Shown in pieces: positions 1-8,260 of a stretch of 64,000 nucleotides of DNA. The position numbers and the translations under genes were made by a program. The stretch's first letter is position 1; the number at the start of each line of letters is the position of its first letter. The notes under the pieces were generated by a model. The model saw nothing but the letters and a program-made list of their open reading frames with translations. It made no database searches and had not been told where the DNA came from. This DNA comes from Mesosutterella porci (GTDB taxonomy: Bacteria > Pseudomonadota > Gammaproteobacteria > Burkholderiales > Burkholderiaceae_F). The DNA lies in assembly GCF_022134585.1 (NCBI RefSeq), contig NZ_JAKNCT010000004.1:62001-126000 (forward strand). The letters are read 5' to 3'.

Positions 1-1
1 G

Positions 2-166
2 CTGCACCTCACCGAGGACTACGACGCGGGGTGGCTCGAGTACGGCGCGGGGCTCACCGTGAAGCTGCAGAAGAACCTTCAGCTCTACATGGACTTCGAC
101 CGCGGCTCGGGCGGAAACTACGAGCGCAAGTGGGCCTGGGACGCGGGCCTGCGCTGGAACTTCTAA
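2..166 (+). CDS. Autotransporter beta-barrel, C-terminal end (partial)
   Basis: The frame is open from the window edge to TAA at 164-166 and gives the last 54 residues of a protein. The residues alternate in an amphipathic beta-strand pattern (AGLTVKLQKNLQLYMDF, then WAWDAGLRWNF) and end in an aromatic residue, as is typical of the outer-membrane barrel of type V autotransporters, where the terminal F is the Bam recognition signal. The passenger domain and start lie outside the window. Another outer-membrane barrel protein is possible, but the GLRWNF-type end fits an autotransporter best. Confidence 0.7.
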   Translation: MHLTEDYDAGWLEYGAGLTVKLQKNLQLYMDFDRGSGGNYERKWAWDAGLRWNF

Positions 167-295
167 AAGCGCAAAGGGGAGAGGCCGGGGCCGGAAAGCC
201 GTCAAAGGCCGGGCCCAGCTCCTTCGGACAGCCCGAAGGCCCGGAGCTGAAAAAGGAGACGCCGGAATCAGCTTCCCTCCGGCAGGCCCGAGGAC

Positions 296-320
296 GGAAA
301 AAGGCCCCCTGCGGGGCCTT
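296..320 (-). terminator. Rho-independent terminator
   Basis: An AAGGCCCC / GGGGCCTT stem with a four-base loop (301-320) is followed on the minus strand by a run of T (A run at 298-302 on the plus strand). It sits 60 bases downstream of the minus-strand PPOX gene and tail to tail with the autotransporter, so it may serve both strands. Confidence 0.7.
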
Positions 321-378
321 TCGCTTTTGCCCGAACCTTTTGCGTGAAGGCGGAACGCGCAGGCTTTCCGCCTTCGCT

Positions 379-891
379 TCAAGCCTCGCTCTGCGCCTCC
401 TTCGCGCGCCGCTCCATAAGGACGCAGAACGCCATCTTCCCCGTGATCTGAACCGGGGTCACCTCGAGCAGGGCGAAGTAGCTGAATTTCTGGATCTCGC
501 GGGCCCGCTCCTCGAGCCTTCCGGGCGCGAGGCGGTCCATCATGGCGTTGAGGATCGCGAGCTTGTCCTCGTCCTTTTCGATATAGCGGCCGGTGCCGCG
601 CACGATCACGCTTCTGTAGCGCGTCTCGTAGGTGAGCGGGAGGACCTTCCCCTCGGCGATGACGGCAAGCGACACCTTCGGGTCGCGCCTCACGCACTCG
701 AACCGGTAGCCCCCGGGAGCACCGTGGATGTAGATCTTCCCGTCGAGGTAGGCGTAATTGACCGGGACGCCGTAGGGGAAGCCGTCGTCGCCCTGAAGGG
801 AGAGGACCGCCGTGTGGCCCGCCTTCAGAATCTCTTCGCACTCGGCCGGGGAGAGCTGCTGCCCGAACCGCCTCATTTTCCGTTCCTGCAT
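379..891 (-). CDS. Pyridoxamine 5'-phosphate oxidase-like flavoprotein (NimA-type)
   Basis: The 170-residue product has the split-barrel FMN-binding fold of the PPOX/NimA family: an N-terminal CEEILKAGHTAVLSLQGDDGFPYGVPVNYAY segment, then IYIHGAPGGYRFECVRRDPKVSLAVI and the YRSVIVRGTGR strand. Members bind FMN or related cofactors and some reduce nitroimidazoles, but the substrate here cannot be told. An inner methionine (MRRF) five residues in is a possible alternative start. It appears to be a single-gene unit ending at the hairpin near 300. A second, more distant member of the family lies at 49688-50236. Confidence 0.8.
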   Translation of the reverse strand: MQERKMRRFGQQLSPAECEEILKAGHTAVLSLQGDDGFPYGVPVNYAYLDGKIYIHGAPGGYRFECVRRDPKVSLAVIAEGKVLPLTYETRYRSVIVRGTGRYIEKDEDKLAILNAMMDRLAPGRLEERAREIQKFSYFALLEVTPVQITGKMAFCVLMERRAKEAQSEA

Positions 892-1113
892 CTTTCATTC
901 ACTTCAGAAATGTCCGCGGAGGCCGTCCCCCGGCGGAAGAAGGGCCCGTTCCCGCGGGCCCGGGGTGTCCGGTTTCCGGACCGGGAGCCTGAAGCCGCGG
1001 GCCGTCCCGCGGGATTCCTTCAGGCTTTCCTCCTCCAAAAAAAGTGTCAGGCCAAGGCTTCGGATCCGCTTTATCAACCATTGCCGCGCTGCCCTCGTCC
1101 TAAACCGCTGCCT

Positions 1114-2601
1114 TTACCGGCCTTCCCCCTGGCCAGAGAGGAACCGCTCGATCCCCTTGGCCATGAGGTGCATCCCCTCGCGGATCTGCTCCTCGGTGAA
1201 GCCCGCGAACCCGAGGATCAGGCCCGAGAGGTCTCGCCTTGCGATGCAGCACTCCGAGAGCGTCCGCAGCTCGAGCCCGCAGGCGCTTCTCAGAAACTGC
1301 GCGAGCTTCCTGTCGTCCACGGGGATTGAAAACTGGAAGGCGAGGTGCGTGCCCTGGGGCCCCGAGACGATGCGCCCGTAGCGGCCGAGAAGGCTCTGCG
1401 CCGCCTCGATCATCGCGGCGCGGCGGGCCTTGTAGAGCTTTTTCAGCCGGCGCACGTGCGCCTCGTACCGGCCACCCGCAATGAACTCGGCGAGAATCAC
1501 CTGGTGGACCTCGCTCGCGTGGCGGTCGTTGAGCATCTTCGCGCCCCCGAAGGCCGCCGCGAGCCCCTTCGGGGCGATGAGGTAGCCCATGTTGAAGCCC
1601 GGGTAGATCATCTTCGTGAAGCTGCCCAGGTAGACCACCGAGCCGCGGGCCGCGTCCGCGGAGGCAAGCGCCGAATGCGGGGCGCCGTCGAAGCGCAGCT
1701 CCCCGTCGTAGTCGTCCTCGATCAGCCAGGCGCCGCTCGAGGCGGCCCAGCCGATGAGCCCGGAGCGGTCCTTCTGACCCATGAGGTAGCCCATCGGATA
1801 CTGGTGGCAGGGAGTGACGAGCATCCCGCGGGCGCCGGAGGAGCGGACCGCCTCCAGGTCAAGCCCCGGCTCTTCGATCCTCACGGGCTCGGGCCTGAGC
1901 CCAAAATAGGCGAGCGCCTGGCGGTGCGGCTGGTAGCCGGGATCCTCGACCAGGATTTTCTCGCCCGGCTCGAAGAGCACCTGCACGCACATGGACAGCC
2001 CCTGCTGGATGCCGCTTGTCACAATCACGTCCTCGGGGGCGCAGTTAAGGCCCCGCGCGCGGCGCACGTAGTTCGCGATCGCCTCGCGGAAAGGCGGGTA
2101 GCCGCAGGGCTCGCAGTAGCCGTTGTGCAGCCACGGGCTTTTCGAGACGCGGGCGACGATCTGCGTCCACTTCTTGCCGGGAAGGCTTTCGTAGTCGGGG
2201 CTCGCGATCGCGAAGGGCCGCAGCGCCTGCACGCGGAAGGACAGCGCTTCGAGCGCGAGCGAGGCCCTCGGGGAAACGCGCTTTTGCACCGCGGGGACGG
2301 CGACGCTCAGCGGGGCCGCCGCCCGGTCGCCCGGCGGGAGGGTGACGACGCTGCCGCTACCCGCCCGCGGGGCGAGCCAGCCCTCGTCGCGAAGCCGCGC
2401 GTAGGCGGCGGTCACTGTGACGCGCCCCACCCCGAGCCGGGCCGAGAGCGCGCGCGAGGAAGGCAGCCGGTCGCCCGGCCGCAGCGACCCGGACCGGATC
2501 CCCGCGAGAAGCGCCTGGTAGACCTGGTCCTTCAGGGGGGCTGCGCCCTCCCCGGTGTCGAGCTCAATGTCAAGCGTGAGGCTTGAAGTGCGTGCGGCCA
2601 T
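1114..2601 (-). CDS. MocR/PdxR-type transcriptional regulator with aminotransferase domain
   Basis: The protein has 495 residues. Residues about 20-85 form a GntR winged helix (QVYQALLAGIRSGSLRPGDRLPSSRALSARLG). From about residue 125 on it is a class I aminotransferase-like domain, with a PLP-lysine motif (SFTKM) and the usual IEDDYDGELRF segment. MocR proteins use PLP or an amino compound as effector and control vitamin B6 or amino-acid genes. It starts only 12 bases after the stop of ccsA and reads the same way, so it is probably the last gene of the resB-ccsA transcript, which is an unusual place for a regulator. Its target cannot be read from the sequence. Confidence 0.85.
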   Translation of the reverse strand: MAARTSSLTLDIELDTGEGAAPLKDQVYQALLAGIRSGSLRPGDRLPSSRALSARLGVGRVTVTAAYARLRDEGWLAPRAGSGSVVTLPPGDRAAAPLSVAVPAVQKRVSPRASLALEALSFRVQALRPFAIASPDYESLPGKKWTQIVARVSKSPWLHNGYCEPCGYPPFREAIANYVRRARGLNCAPEDVIVTSGIQQGLSMCVQVLFEPGEKILVEDPGYQPHRQALAYFGLRPEPVRIEEPGLDLEAVRSSGARGMLVTPCHQYPMGYLMGQKDRSGLIGWAASSGAWLIEDDYDGELRFDGAPHSALASADAARGSVVYLGSFTKMIYPGFNMGYLIAPKGLAAAFGGAKMLNDRHASEVHQVILAEFIAGGRYEAHVRRLKKLYKARRAAMIEAAQSLLGRYGRIVSGPQGTHLAFQFSIPVDDRKLAQFLRSACGLELRTLSECCIARRDLSGLILGFAGFTEEQIREGMHLMAKGIERFLSGQGEGR

Positions 2602-2613
2602 ATGCCGTCTCCC

Positions 2614-3414
2614 CTAAAAAGAGATGTAGCTGTGCAGTCCGGCGAAAAGCACGCTCACGCCGAAGTAGGTGAAGAGCACGATGACGAAGTCGGCGAGCGC
2701 CCAGGCCGCGAGCCCCCTGCCCGAAAGCTTACCGCGCCAGTCGGCGTGCAGCAGCAGCACGTAGGCGCACCAGGTGAGGAAGGCCCAGGTCTCCTTCGGA
2801 TCCCAGGCCCAGAAGCGGCCCCAGGAGTACTGCGCCCAGACCGCCCCGAAGATGAGGCCGCCCACGGTGAAGACAAGCGTCGCATCGGCGAGCAACCGCC
2901 GCAGCACCGGCACGAGCCGCTCGCCCCGGCTGGAGAAGATGATGCCGAGCGAGAGCACGGCGGCGACCGCATAGGCCGCGTAGGCGGCAAAGGAGAGCGC
3001 CACGTGGGCGATGAGCCAGCCGCTCTTGAGCGACGGCAGGAAAAGCAGGGGCCGCGAGGGGATGCCCGAGAGCGACAAAAAGAGCAGCAGCGCGCCGCAC
3101 CCGCCGAAAAGCGCCGCGGGAAAGAACCGCGAGTCCGTGCGGCGCAGGACGAAGAGCCCGAGCGCGAGCGTGAGGAAGGCAAAGAAAAGAGCCGACTCAA
3201 AAAAGGTGGAGACCGGGAAGGACTCGAACCAGCTCACGTCCATCGCCTGCGCGTAGCCCCGCCAGCGCAGGACAAAGCCCCAGGCCATGAGGGCCATGGC
3301 GGGCAGCGCCGGGATGAAGGAGAAACGCCGCAGCCCTCGGCCACCCAGCAGCCCGAGCAGCCCGGCGAGGATGAGAAGGAGCCCTGCGAGCCCGGCCATT
3401 TCTTCTGCGCTCAT
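2614..3414 (-). CDS. ccsA: Cytochrome c biogenesis protein CcsA/ResC-like
   Basis: This 266-residue polytopic membrane protein carries the heme-handling signature of the CcsA/CcmC/CcmF family (WGRFWAWDPKETWAFLTW) near its C terminus, with about eight membrane segments. Together with ResB it forms the System II cytochrome c synthetase, which exports heme and attaches it to CXXCH motifs in the periplasm. Its ATG overlaps the resB stop by four bases (ATGA), so translation is coupled. The nearest client is the multiheme reductase transcribed divergently at 4751. Confidence 0.88.
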   Translation of the reverse strand: MSAEEMAGLAGLLLILAGLLGLLGGRGLRRFSFIPALPAMALMAWGFVLRWRGYAQAMDVSWFESFPVSTFFESALFFAFLTLALGLFVLRRTDSRFFPAALFGGCGALLLFLSLSGIPSRPLLFLPSLKSGWLIAHVALSFAAYAAYAVAAVLSLGIIFSSRGERLVPVLRRLLADATLVFTVGGLIFGAVWAQYSWGRFWAWDPKETWAFLTWCAYVLLLHADWRGKLSGRGLAAWALADFVIVLFTYFGVSVLFAGLHSYISF

Positions 3415-4385
3415 TTCACTTTCCTCCGAATGACGAGAGCAAGTCCCGCGCAGCCTGCGCTGGCCAGTGCGAAGCCCAGCAGGATCAGGGGACTGAAGGG
3501 CAGCCGCGAGACGGAGAGCACCGTGTACTCCACCCCCTTGAAGTCGAGGAAGCGCAGCCTGCAGCCTCCCAGCTGCTCGGACTCGGGCGCGGCCGGAAGC
3601 ACCCAGCGCCTGAAGTGAGCGCCCTTTTCCGTGACGAGATCGACGAGGTAGGCGGGATTGAGGATCCCCTTCACGCCCGCGTCCCGGATGCCGGAGTCCG
3701 GAAAGACCGCGCTCGGGATGAAGTCGCGCACGGTGACCGAGCCGCAGCCCGGGACCCGGGCGGTCTCGCGGAACTTCAGCTCCAGGGCAGCCTCGCGCGG
3801 GCCGGCCTTGGCCAGAATCCGCGGATTAAGGCCCGCGGTGAGGCCGTGGCTGTGCTGATAAAAGTCGTAGCCGCCGTAGGAGAACGGATGGTTCACGGAA
3901 AGCTTCACGTTCGTTTTCTTTCCCCCGTCCTCCACGGTGATGTCGGAGTCGTAGGAGCGGATGCGGAGCGAGTTCGGGTAGGTTCTGATCCGGAAGTCGT
4001 TCAGCCGCAGCGCGAAGGGCAGCTTCCGGTCCTTGTCGCTTTTGTCCACGTAAAAGGAGGCGGCGTCGCCCTCGCGGATGTAGACGAAGCCCTTCTCTCC
4101 GTACCGGGCGTTAAGGAAAAAACCGGCGAGCGCGGCGAGCAGCCCCGCGTGCAGGAGCACGAGCGAGACCCAGGCGAGGCTCGCCTCCGGACGGCGCAGC
4201 CTGCGGACCAGATAAAGGGCGAGAGAGGCCGCGAAAAGCGCAAGTCCCGCGAGCAGCCCCGGAGAGTCCGCGGCGGACTCGAGCCCGCGCCTTGCCGTGG
4301 CGAGTACGAGGCTTGCCGCCGTGACGACGGCCCCGGCCGCGCAAAGCAGCAGCGGAATGTTCTTAAACAGTGAGCGGACCTGCAT
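3411..4385 (-). CDS. resB: Cytochrome c biogenesis protein ResB-like
   Basis: From the ATG at 4385 the product has 324 residues. It has several N-terminal membrane helices (FKNIPLLLCAAGAVVTAASLVL; LLAGLALFAASLALYLV), a large periplasmic region and a last helix near the C terminus, which is the ResB layout. The frame is open further upstream to a TTG at 4421, but no ribosome site supports that start and it would run through the palindromic operator-like boxes, so the ATG is preferred. It forms the heme export and ligation complex with CcsA, with which it overlaps. Confidence 0.8.
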   Translation of the reverse strand: MQVRSLFKNIPLLLCAAGAVVTAASLVLATARRGLESAADSPGLLAGLALFAASLALYLVRRLRRPEASLAWVSLVLLHAGLLAALAGFFLNARYGEKGFVYIREGDAASFYVDKSDKDRKLPFALRLNDFRIRTYPNSLRIRSYDSDITVEDGGKKTNVKLSVNHPFSYGGYDFYQHSHGLTAGLNPRILAKAGPREAALELKFRETARVPGCGSVTVRDFIPSAVFPDSGIRDAGVKGILNPAYLVDLVTEKGAHFRRWVLPAAPESEQLGGCRLRFLDFKGVEYTVLSVSRLPFSPLILLGFALASAGCAGLALVIRRKVK

Positions 4386-4630
4386 TTTACGATGGATCCA
4401 AGTGTTTTTGATTGGATCCAATCTACCGAAACGCCCCCGGAATGACTAGATCCAAACTGCGGCTAAATGATGAGGCCATTTCCCGCCGGCCGCCCTCTGA
4501 AAACCAGGTCCGGACGGAGCGCTCAGAAAGAAATAATCATTCATCATACTGTTTTTAAATAATTTAATTTTTCAATTTCTAAAAGCAGGCCTCTTTCCCG
4601 CCTTTTTGGCTCCGTTTTGGATCCATGATT
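4386..4630. promoter_or_regulatory. Divergent regulatory region with repeated TTGGATCCA boxes
   Basis: Between resB and the octaheme reductase there are four copies of a box related to TTGGATCCA: 4391-4400 (GATGGATCCA), 4410-4423 (GATTGGATCCAATC, a perfect 14-base palindrome), about 4447-4456 (TAGATCCAAA) and 4615-4627 (TTTTGGATCCATG). The repetition and palindromy suggest binding sites for a dimeric regulator acting on both divergent promoters. No known consensus was recognised. The middle of the region (4540-4600) is AT-rich. Confidence 0.5.
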
Positions 4631-4631
4631 T

Positions 4632-4658
4632 ATTTCCAAAATGGGTCTATTTGGAAAT
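4632..4658. repeat. Inverted repeat upstream of the octaheme reductase
   Basis: ATTTCCAAA at 4632-4640 and TTTGGAAAT at 4650-4658 are perfect 9-base inverted arms separated by 9 bases. It is followed by a tandem 9-mer (GGCTTCATT twice, 4697-4714). It could be an operator or a leader hairpin of the reductase mRNA. Confidence 0.45.
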
Positions 4659-4750
4659 CTTAACTGATGCTTAAATGGCTTCAATGTTCAAGCCACGGCT
4701 TCATTGGCTTCATTGCTTTTATAAAAAAACTCTACGAAGGAGAGCCCATC

Positions 4751-6463
4751 ATGAAAGGGAAAGCATTTCCGGCAGCGCTCGCGCTCTGCGCCGCAACCGC
4801 CCTTGGAGCCGCCCCGGCGGCCGAGGCCCTGACACGGGCCGCGCCGCTCACGCCGCCCGCGCAGAAGGTCGAGAACCCGCAGCAGTGCCTCGCCTGCCAC
4901 ACCCCGGTGGCGAAGCTCCACAACCGCGGGGCGCACAGGAACGTGAACTGCGGCTCCTGCCACACGGTGCCCGCGGGGCACACTTCCGCCCCTTCGGCCG
5001 CCAACCGCCCGAAGACCCGCTTTGACTACGGCTCCTGCTCCCAGTGCCACAAAGAGCAGCACAAGGACCTGTTCAATCCCAAGTACCACTACGAATGGGC
5101 CCAGAAGAAGGGCATGAACGACTACAGCTTCGTGCGCGACCAGGACGACGGGTGGCCGCGCGCGATCCAGCACAAGTTCCCGCGCTTCCACGCCGGGCTC
5201 ATGTCGGACTTCATCGCGAACCGCGCCAACGGCCGCTTCAAGTACAAGTCCCTTGTCGCGCAGGGCGCGCCTCAGGAGGACCACTGGAAGAACATCATCG
5301 ACGACTTCCCGCAAAACGGCGACCTGATGAAGGGCGACGTAATCGGCATCGGCTGGCGGCCGCATAAGGGCCGCGAGGGCCAGCAGGACTCGCGCTGCCT
5401 GCTCTGCAAGACCTCCGAGACGATGCTGGAGTACGCCTACGACGTGACCGCGCCCAACCCGAAGGGCTATGACTTCGACAGCAAGGTGGTCCCGATGCTG
5501 AAAGGCACGCACTCGGGCTTCAACTGCAGCTTCTGCCACGATCCGCACTCGGCCGAGCCGCGCGTGATCTTCGCGCCGATGATCGAATCGATGACCGGAA
5601 AGAACGGCCGCGGAAACACCTACCAGAGGCAGGCGAAGAAGGGCAGCAAGGCCTTCCCGTCGATGGAGGTGATCGACATGGGCGTGCGCGGCTTCACGCG
5701 CAAGATCGGCATCCTCTCCGACTACAACGCCAACTACCAGTGCGGCCAGTGCCACAACGCGGCCAACCGCTACCTCAACTACAAGCACAATGACACCGGC
5801 AAACCCGTCACCCGCGAGGAACTCGCCAAGGCCGGCGTGAGCCCCTACTCGACCGAGTTCCTGGGCGACCCGGTGAAGACCTACGAGTGGTTCAAGAAGA
5901 AGGGCTGGAACCAGGGCACGAACGGGCTCACCGGCGTGAAGTACATCAACGGCTCCGACCACCCGAACGTTGAAATCCTGATCAACAGCAGGCACGGCCA
6001 GGCCGGCGTCACCTGCACCGACTGCCACTTCGCGAAGAAGAAGGACGGCACGTTCGAGCACCAGCCGAGCCTTGCGAAGCTGAAGGTCCGGAACACCTGC
6101 ATGAGGAGCGAATGCCACGGTCCGGGCTCCAGGGACAACTGGACGAACCCCGGCCAGGCGCTCTACACGATCGAGTCGATCCAGCAGGCCTACAGGATCC
6201 GCACCCAGAAGATGGAGATGGCCGCCAAGGACGCGCAGCGGATGCTCGCCGCCGTGAAGGCGAAGAAGGCGACGCTGCCGCAGGCGGAGTTGAAGACCCT
6301 CACCGAGGCCTACGAGCAGTACCTCTCGACCCGCGACTACTGGCTCACGGACCTCTCGAGCGGCTTCCACAATCCGAGGGCGTTCGACCGCTCGGTCACG
6401 AAGACGATCTGGGATCTGAGAAGCGCGAACGGCAAGGCAAAGAAGGTTTTCAAGACCCTGTAA
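4751..6463 (+). CDS. Octaheme nitrite reductase-like cytochrome c (NrfA superfamily)
   Basis: From the ATG at 4751 (AAGGAG at 4737-4742) the 570-residue product begins with a Sec signal peptide ending near AEA. Heme motifs, by residue: CLACH 46, CGSCH 67, CSQCH 96, CLLCK 216, CSFCH 259, CGQCH 331, CTDCH 422, and C-x4-CH at 450-456. The lysine-type CXXCK is the active-site heme of nitrite-reducing NrfA enzymes. Three hemes before it match the octaheme (ONR/TvNiR-type) branch rather than pentaheme NrfA. HPNVE and the RHGQAGVTCTDCH block match conserved NrfA segments. The likely reaction is six-electron reduction of nitrite to ammonia in the periplasm. No nrfH or nrfB partner adjoins it. The last motif has two extra residues between its cysteines. 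Confidence 0.85.
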   Translation: MKGKAFPAALALCAATALGAAPAAEALTRAAPLTPPAQKVENPQQCLACHTPVAKLHNRGAHRNVNCGSCHTVPAGHTSAPSAANRPKTRFDYGSCSQCHKEQHKDLFNPKYHYEWAQKKGMNDYSFVRDQDDGWPRAIQHKFPRFHAGLMSDFIANRANGRFKYKSLVAQGAPQEDHWKNIIDDFPQNGDLMKGDVIGIGWRPHKGREGQQDSRCLLCKTSETMLEYAYDVTAPNPKGYDFDSKVVPMLKGTHSGFNCSFCHDPHSAEPRVIFAPMIESMTGKNGRGNTYQRQAKKGSKAFPSMEVIDMGVRGFTRKIGILSDYNANYQCGQCHNAANRYLNYKHNDTGKPVTREELAKAGVSPYSTEFLGDPVKTYEWFKKKGWNQGTNGLTGVKYINGSDHPNVEILINSRHGQAGVTCTDCHFAKKKDGTFEHQPSLAKLKVRNTCMRSECHGPGSRDNWTNPGQALYTIESIQQAYRIRTQKMEMAAKDAQRMLAAVKAKKATLPQAELKTLTEAYEQYLSTRDYWLTDLSSGFHNPRAFDRSVTKTIWDLRSANGKAKKVFKTL

Positions 6464-6497
6464 ATCCCATTCGCAGGCAGTCCTGAAAAACAAGGGT

Positions 6498-6528
6498 CCC
6501 CGGGAAAGACAATTTCCCGGGGGCTTTT
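6498..6528 (+). terminator. Rho-independent terminator of the octaheme reductase gene
   Basis: CCCCGGGAAA (6498-6507) and TTTCCCGGGG (6513-6522) form a perfect 10-bp stem with a five-base loop, followed by GCTTTT. It lies 35 bases after the reductase stop codon. Confidence 0.85.
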
Positions 6529-6585
6529 GATCATCTTCCAAAGGCTGCAACGGAGGAAAGCCGGACTCCCCCTGCGCCCTTGATT

Positions 6586-6903
6586 TCAGCAGCCCTTTCC
6601 GGTCACGCTGCAGGCCGGTGCGGAGGCTTCGACCGCGAAAGGCTTGAAGCCCTTTCCCTTCAGGTAGCCTTCCCAGTCGGTGAAAATCGTGCCGTCCTCG
6701 TCCACGCAGGCGGGCAGCCCGATGTCGTGGATTTTTTTCAGCCGGTCGAAGACCGGGTTCGAGTCGCGGTAGATCAGGAACTGCTTCAGGTTCTTCAGGC
6801 TTCCCGTGACATCGAGATACTCATAGGCAATGCCGAAGCGGTCGAAATTCGCCTTGCAGGCTCTGCAGTCCGGGCACATCGGGCTTCCGTAAACTTTAAG
6901 CAT
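6586..6903 (-). CDS. Glutaredoxin-like thiol-disulfide protein
   Basis: From the ATG at 6903, preceded by AAAGGA, the product has 105 residues. It begins MLKVYGSPMCPDCRACK, a thioredoxin-fold beta strand followed by a CPDC redox motif, then FDRFGIAYEYLDVTGSLKNLKQFLIYRDSNPVF and GLPACVDEDGTIF, which supplies the cis-proline region. This fits the glutaredoxin-related family found in anaerobes. The C terminus has two more cysteines (PACSVTGKGC). The open frame upstream of this ATG lacks homology and a ribosome site, so it was not used. Confidence 0.75.
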   Translation of the reverse strand: MLKVYGSPMCPDCRACKANFDRFGIAYEYLDVTGSLKNLKQFLIYRDSNPVFDRLKKIHDIGLPACVDEDGTIFTDWEGYLKGKGFKPFAVEASAPACSVTGKGC

Positions 6904-7048
6904 CAGCTGTTTTTCCTTTTGACTTGAGAGGGGTGGAAGCGGCGGGGGAAAGGCCGCCGTTTTCGTTAGTTTAGCTGCTTTTCTCACCGCCCCCGAGCCT
7001 GGTGCTATAACCTTTTCCCATCCTGATTTTTTATTGTGGAGGAGCTCC

Positions 7049-8260
7049 ATGGAGTTCGTTCTGAAGGACAAGGTCTTCCCGGAGATCGCCGCCTGGGCCG
7101 ACGAGCTCGCAGCGATCCGGCACGAGATCCACGAGAACCCCGAGCTTGGGTTTGAAACGCCGAAGACCGCGGAGCGGATCGCGGGGCTGCTGCGCGGCTG
7201 GGGCGCGGACGAGATCGATCAAAAGACCGTGAGGAACGGCGTGATCGCCGTGGTGAACGGCAGCCGCCCGGGGCCCGCGCTCGCCCTTCGGGCCGACATC
7301 GACGCGCTGCCGATCGACGACCTCTCGGGCCGCCCCTGGGCGAGCCGGATCAAGGGGCGCTGCCACGCCTGCGGGCACGACGGGCACCAGACGTGGCTTC
7401 TCGGGGCGCTGCGGCACCTCGCCACGGACCGCAGCTTTGCGGGCCGCGTGATCGGCATTTTCCAGCCCTGCGAGGAGCCGACCGGAGGGGCGAAGGCGGT
7501 GGTCGACTCGGGCGTCTTCCAGAAATACGGCATCCGGGAGATCTACGGCGCGCACGACGAGCCGATGCTGCCCAAGGGAGTCTTCGGCTTCCGGGCGGGG
7601 CCTCTTCAGGCCTCCTCGGACAACTTCTGGATCAAAATCCACGGCCGGGGCACCCACGGCGGGCGCCCGCACCTCGGGATCGACCCGATTGCGGCCGGCG
7701 TCCAGCTCTACGGGGCGCTCCTGAGCATCGTCTCGCGCCGGGTCGACCCGATCGAGCCCGCGGTGGTCTCGGTCTGCTCGTTGAACGCCGGGCGCTACGA
7801 GGCGCAGAACGTGGTCCCGCCGCTGCTCACCATGAGCGGAACGGTGCGCACGTACTCCGAAGAGGTCCGCTCGCAGATCGAGCGCGAGGTGCAGCTCATG
7901 ACCGAGGAGACTGCCCGCGCGAACGGCTGCAGCTCCGAAATCCGCTACGAGCGGAAGACCCCCGCCGTGATCAACGACCGCGACCGGACGCTCGAGGCGG
8001 CCGGGATCGCGCAGAAGCTCTTCGGAGGGGAGCACGTCGTGCCCGACATGAAGCCCTTCATGAGCTCGGAGGACTTCGCCGAGTACCAGCGGGTAGTTCC
8101 CGGCGTCATGATCCGGATCGGCATCCGCGACGAGGACCACACCGCGGGCGTACACAGCCCCGTCTTCGACTTCAACGACGAGGTGCTCCCCGCCGCGGCG
8201 ACGCTGCTGTCGAAAATCGCAAGGGTCAGGCTCGAAGAGCTTGCCGCAGCCGATGCCTGA
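7049..8260 (+). CDS. M20D family amidohydrolase (hippurate/N-acyl amino acid hydrolase type)
   Basis: The ATG at 7049 follows GGAGGAG at 7038-7044 and gives 403 residues. The M20D metal and catalytic motifs are present: CHACGHDGHQ, PCEEPTGGAKAVV, and the lid-domain segment GRGTHGGRPHLGIDP. The C-terminal metal histidine lies in DHTAGVHSPVFDFND. Such zinc or manganese enzymes release amino acids from N-acyl, benzoyl or peptide-like conjugates. The exact substrate is unknown. Its stop overlaps the start of the EamA exporter by 8 bases, so the two probably act together, for example releasing and then exporting a product. Confidence 0.85.
   Translation: MEFVLKDKVFPEIAAWADELAAIRHEIHENPELGFETPKTAERIAGLLRGWGADEIDQKTVRNGVIAVVNGSRPGPALALRADIDALPIDDLSGRPWASRIKGRCHACGHDGHQTWLLGALRHLATDRSFAGRVIGIFQPCEEPTGGAKAVVDSGVFQKYGIREIYGAHDEPMLPKGVFGFRAGPLQASSDNFWIKIHGRGTHGGRPHLGIDPIAAGVQLYGALLSIVSRRVDPIEPAVVSVCSLNAGRYEAQNVVPPLLTMSGTVRTYSEEVRSQIEREVQLMTEETARANGCSSEIRYERKTPAVINDRDRTLEAAGIAQKLFGGEHVVPDMKPFMSSEDFAEYQRVVPGVMIRIGIRDEDHTAGVHSPVFDFNDEVLPAAATLLSKIARVRLEELAAADA

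Noticed and set aside
4667-4750. Longer N terminus for the octaheme reductase
   Set aside because: The extension lacks a ribosome site and would hide the signal peptide; AAGGAG fits the ATG at 4751.
4688-6550. Very long antisense frame opposite the octaheme reductase, and similar ones opposite the M20, porin and transporter genes
   Set aside because: These follow from high GC codon use on the other strand; the products are low-complexity and show no domains.
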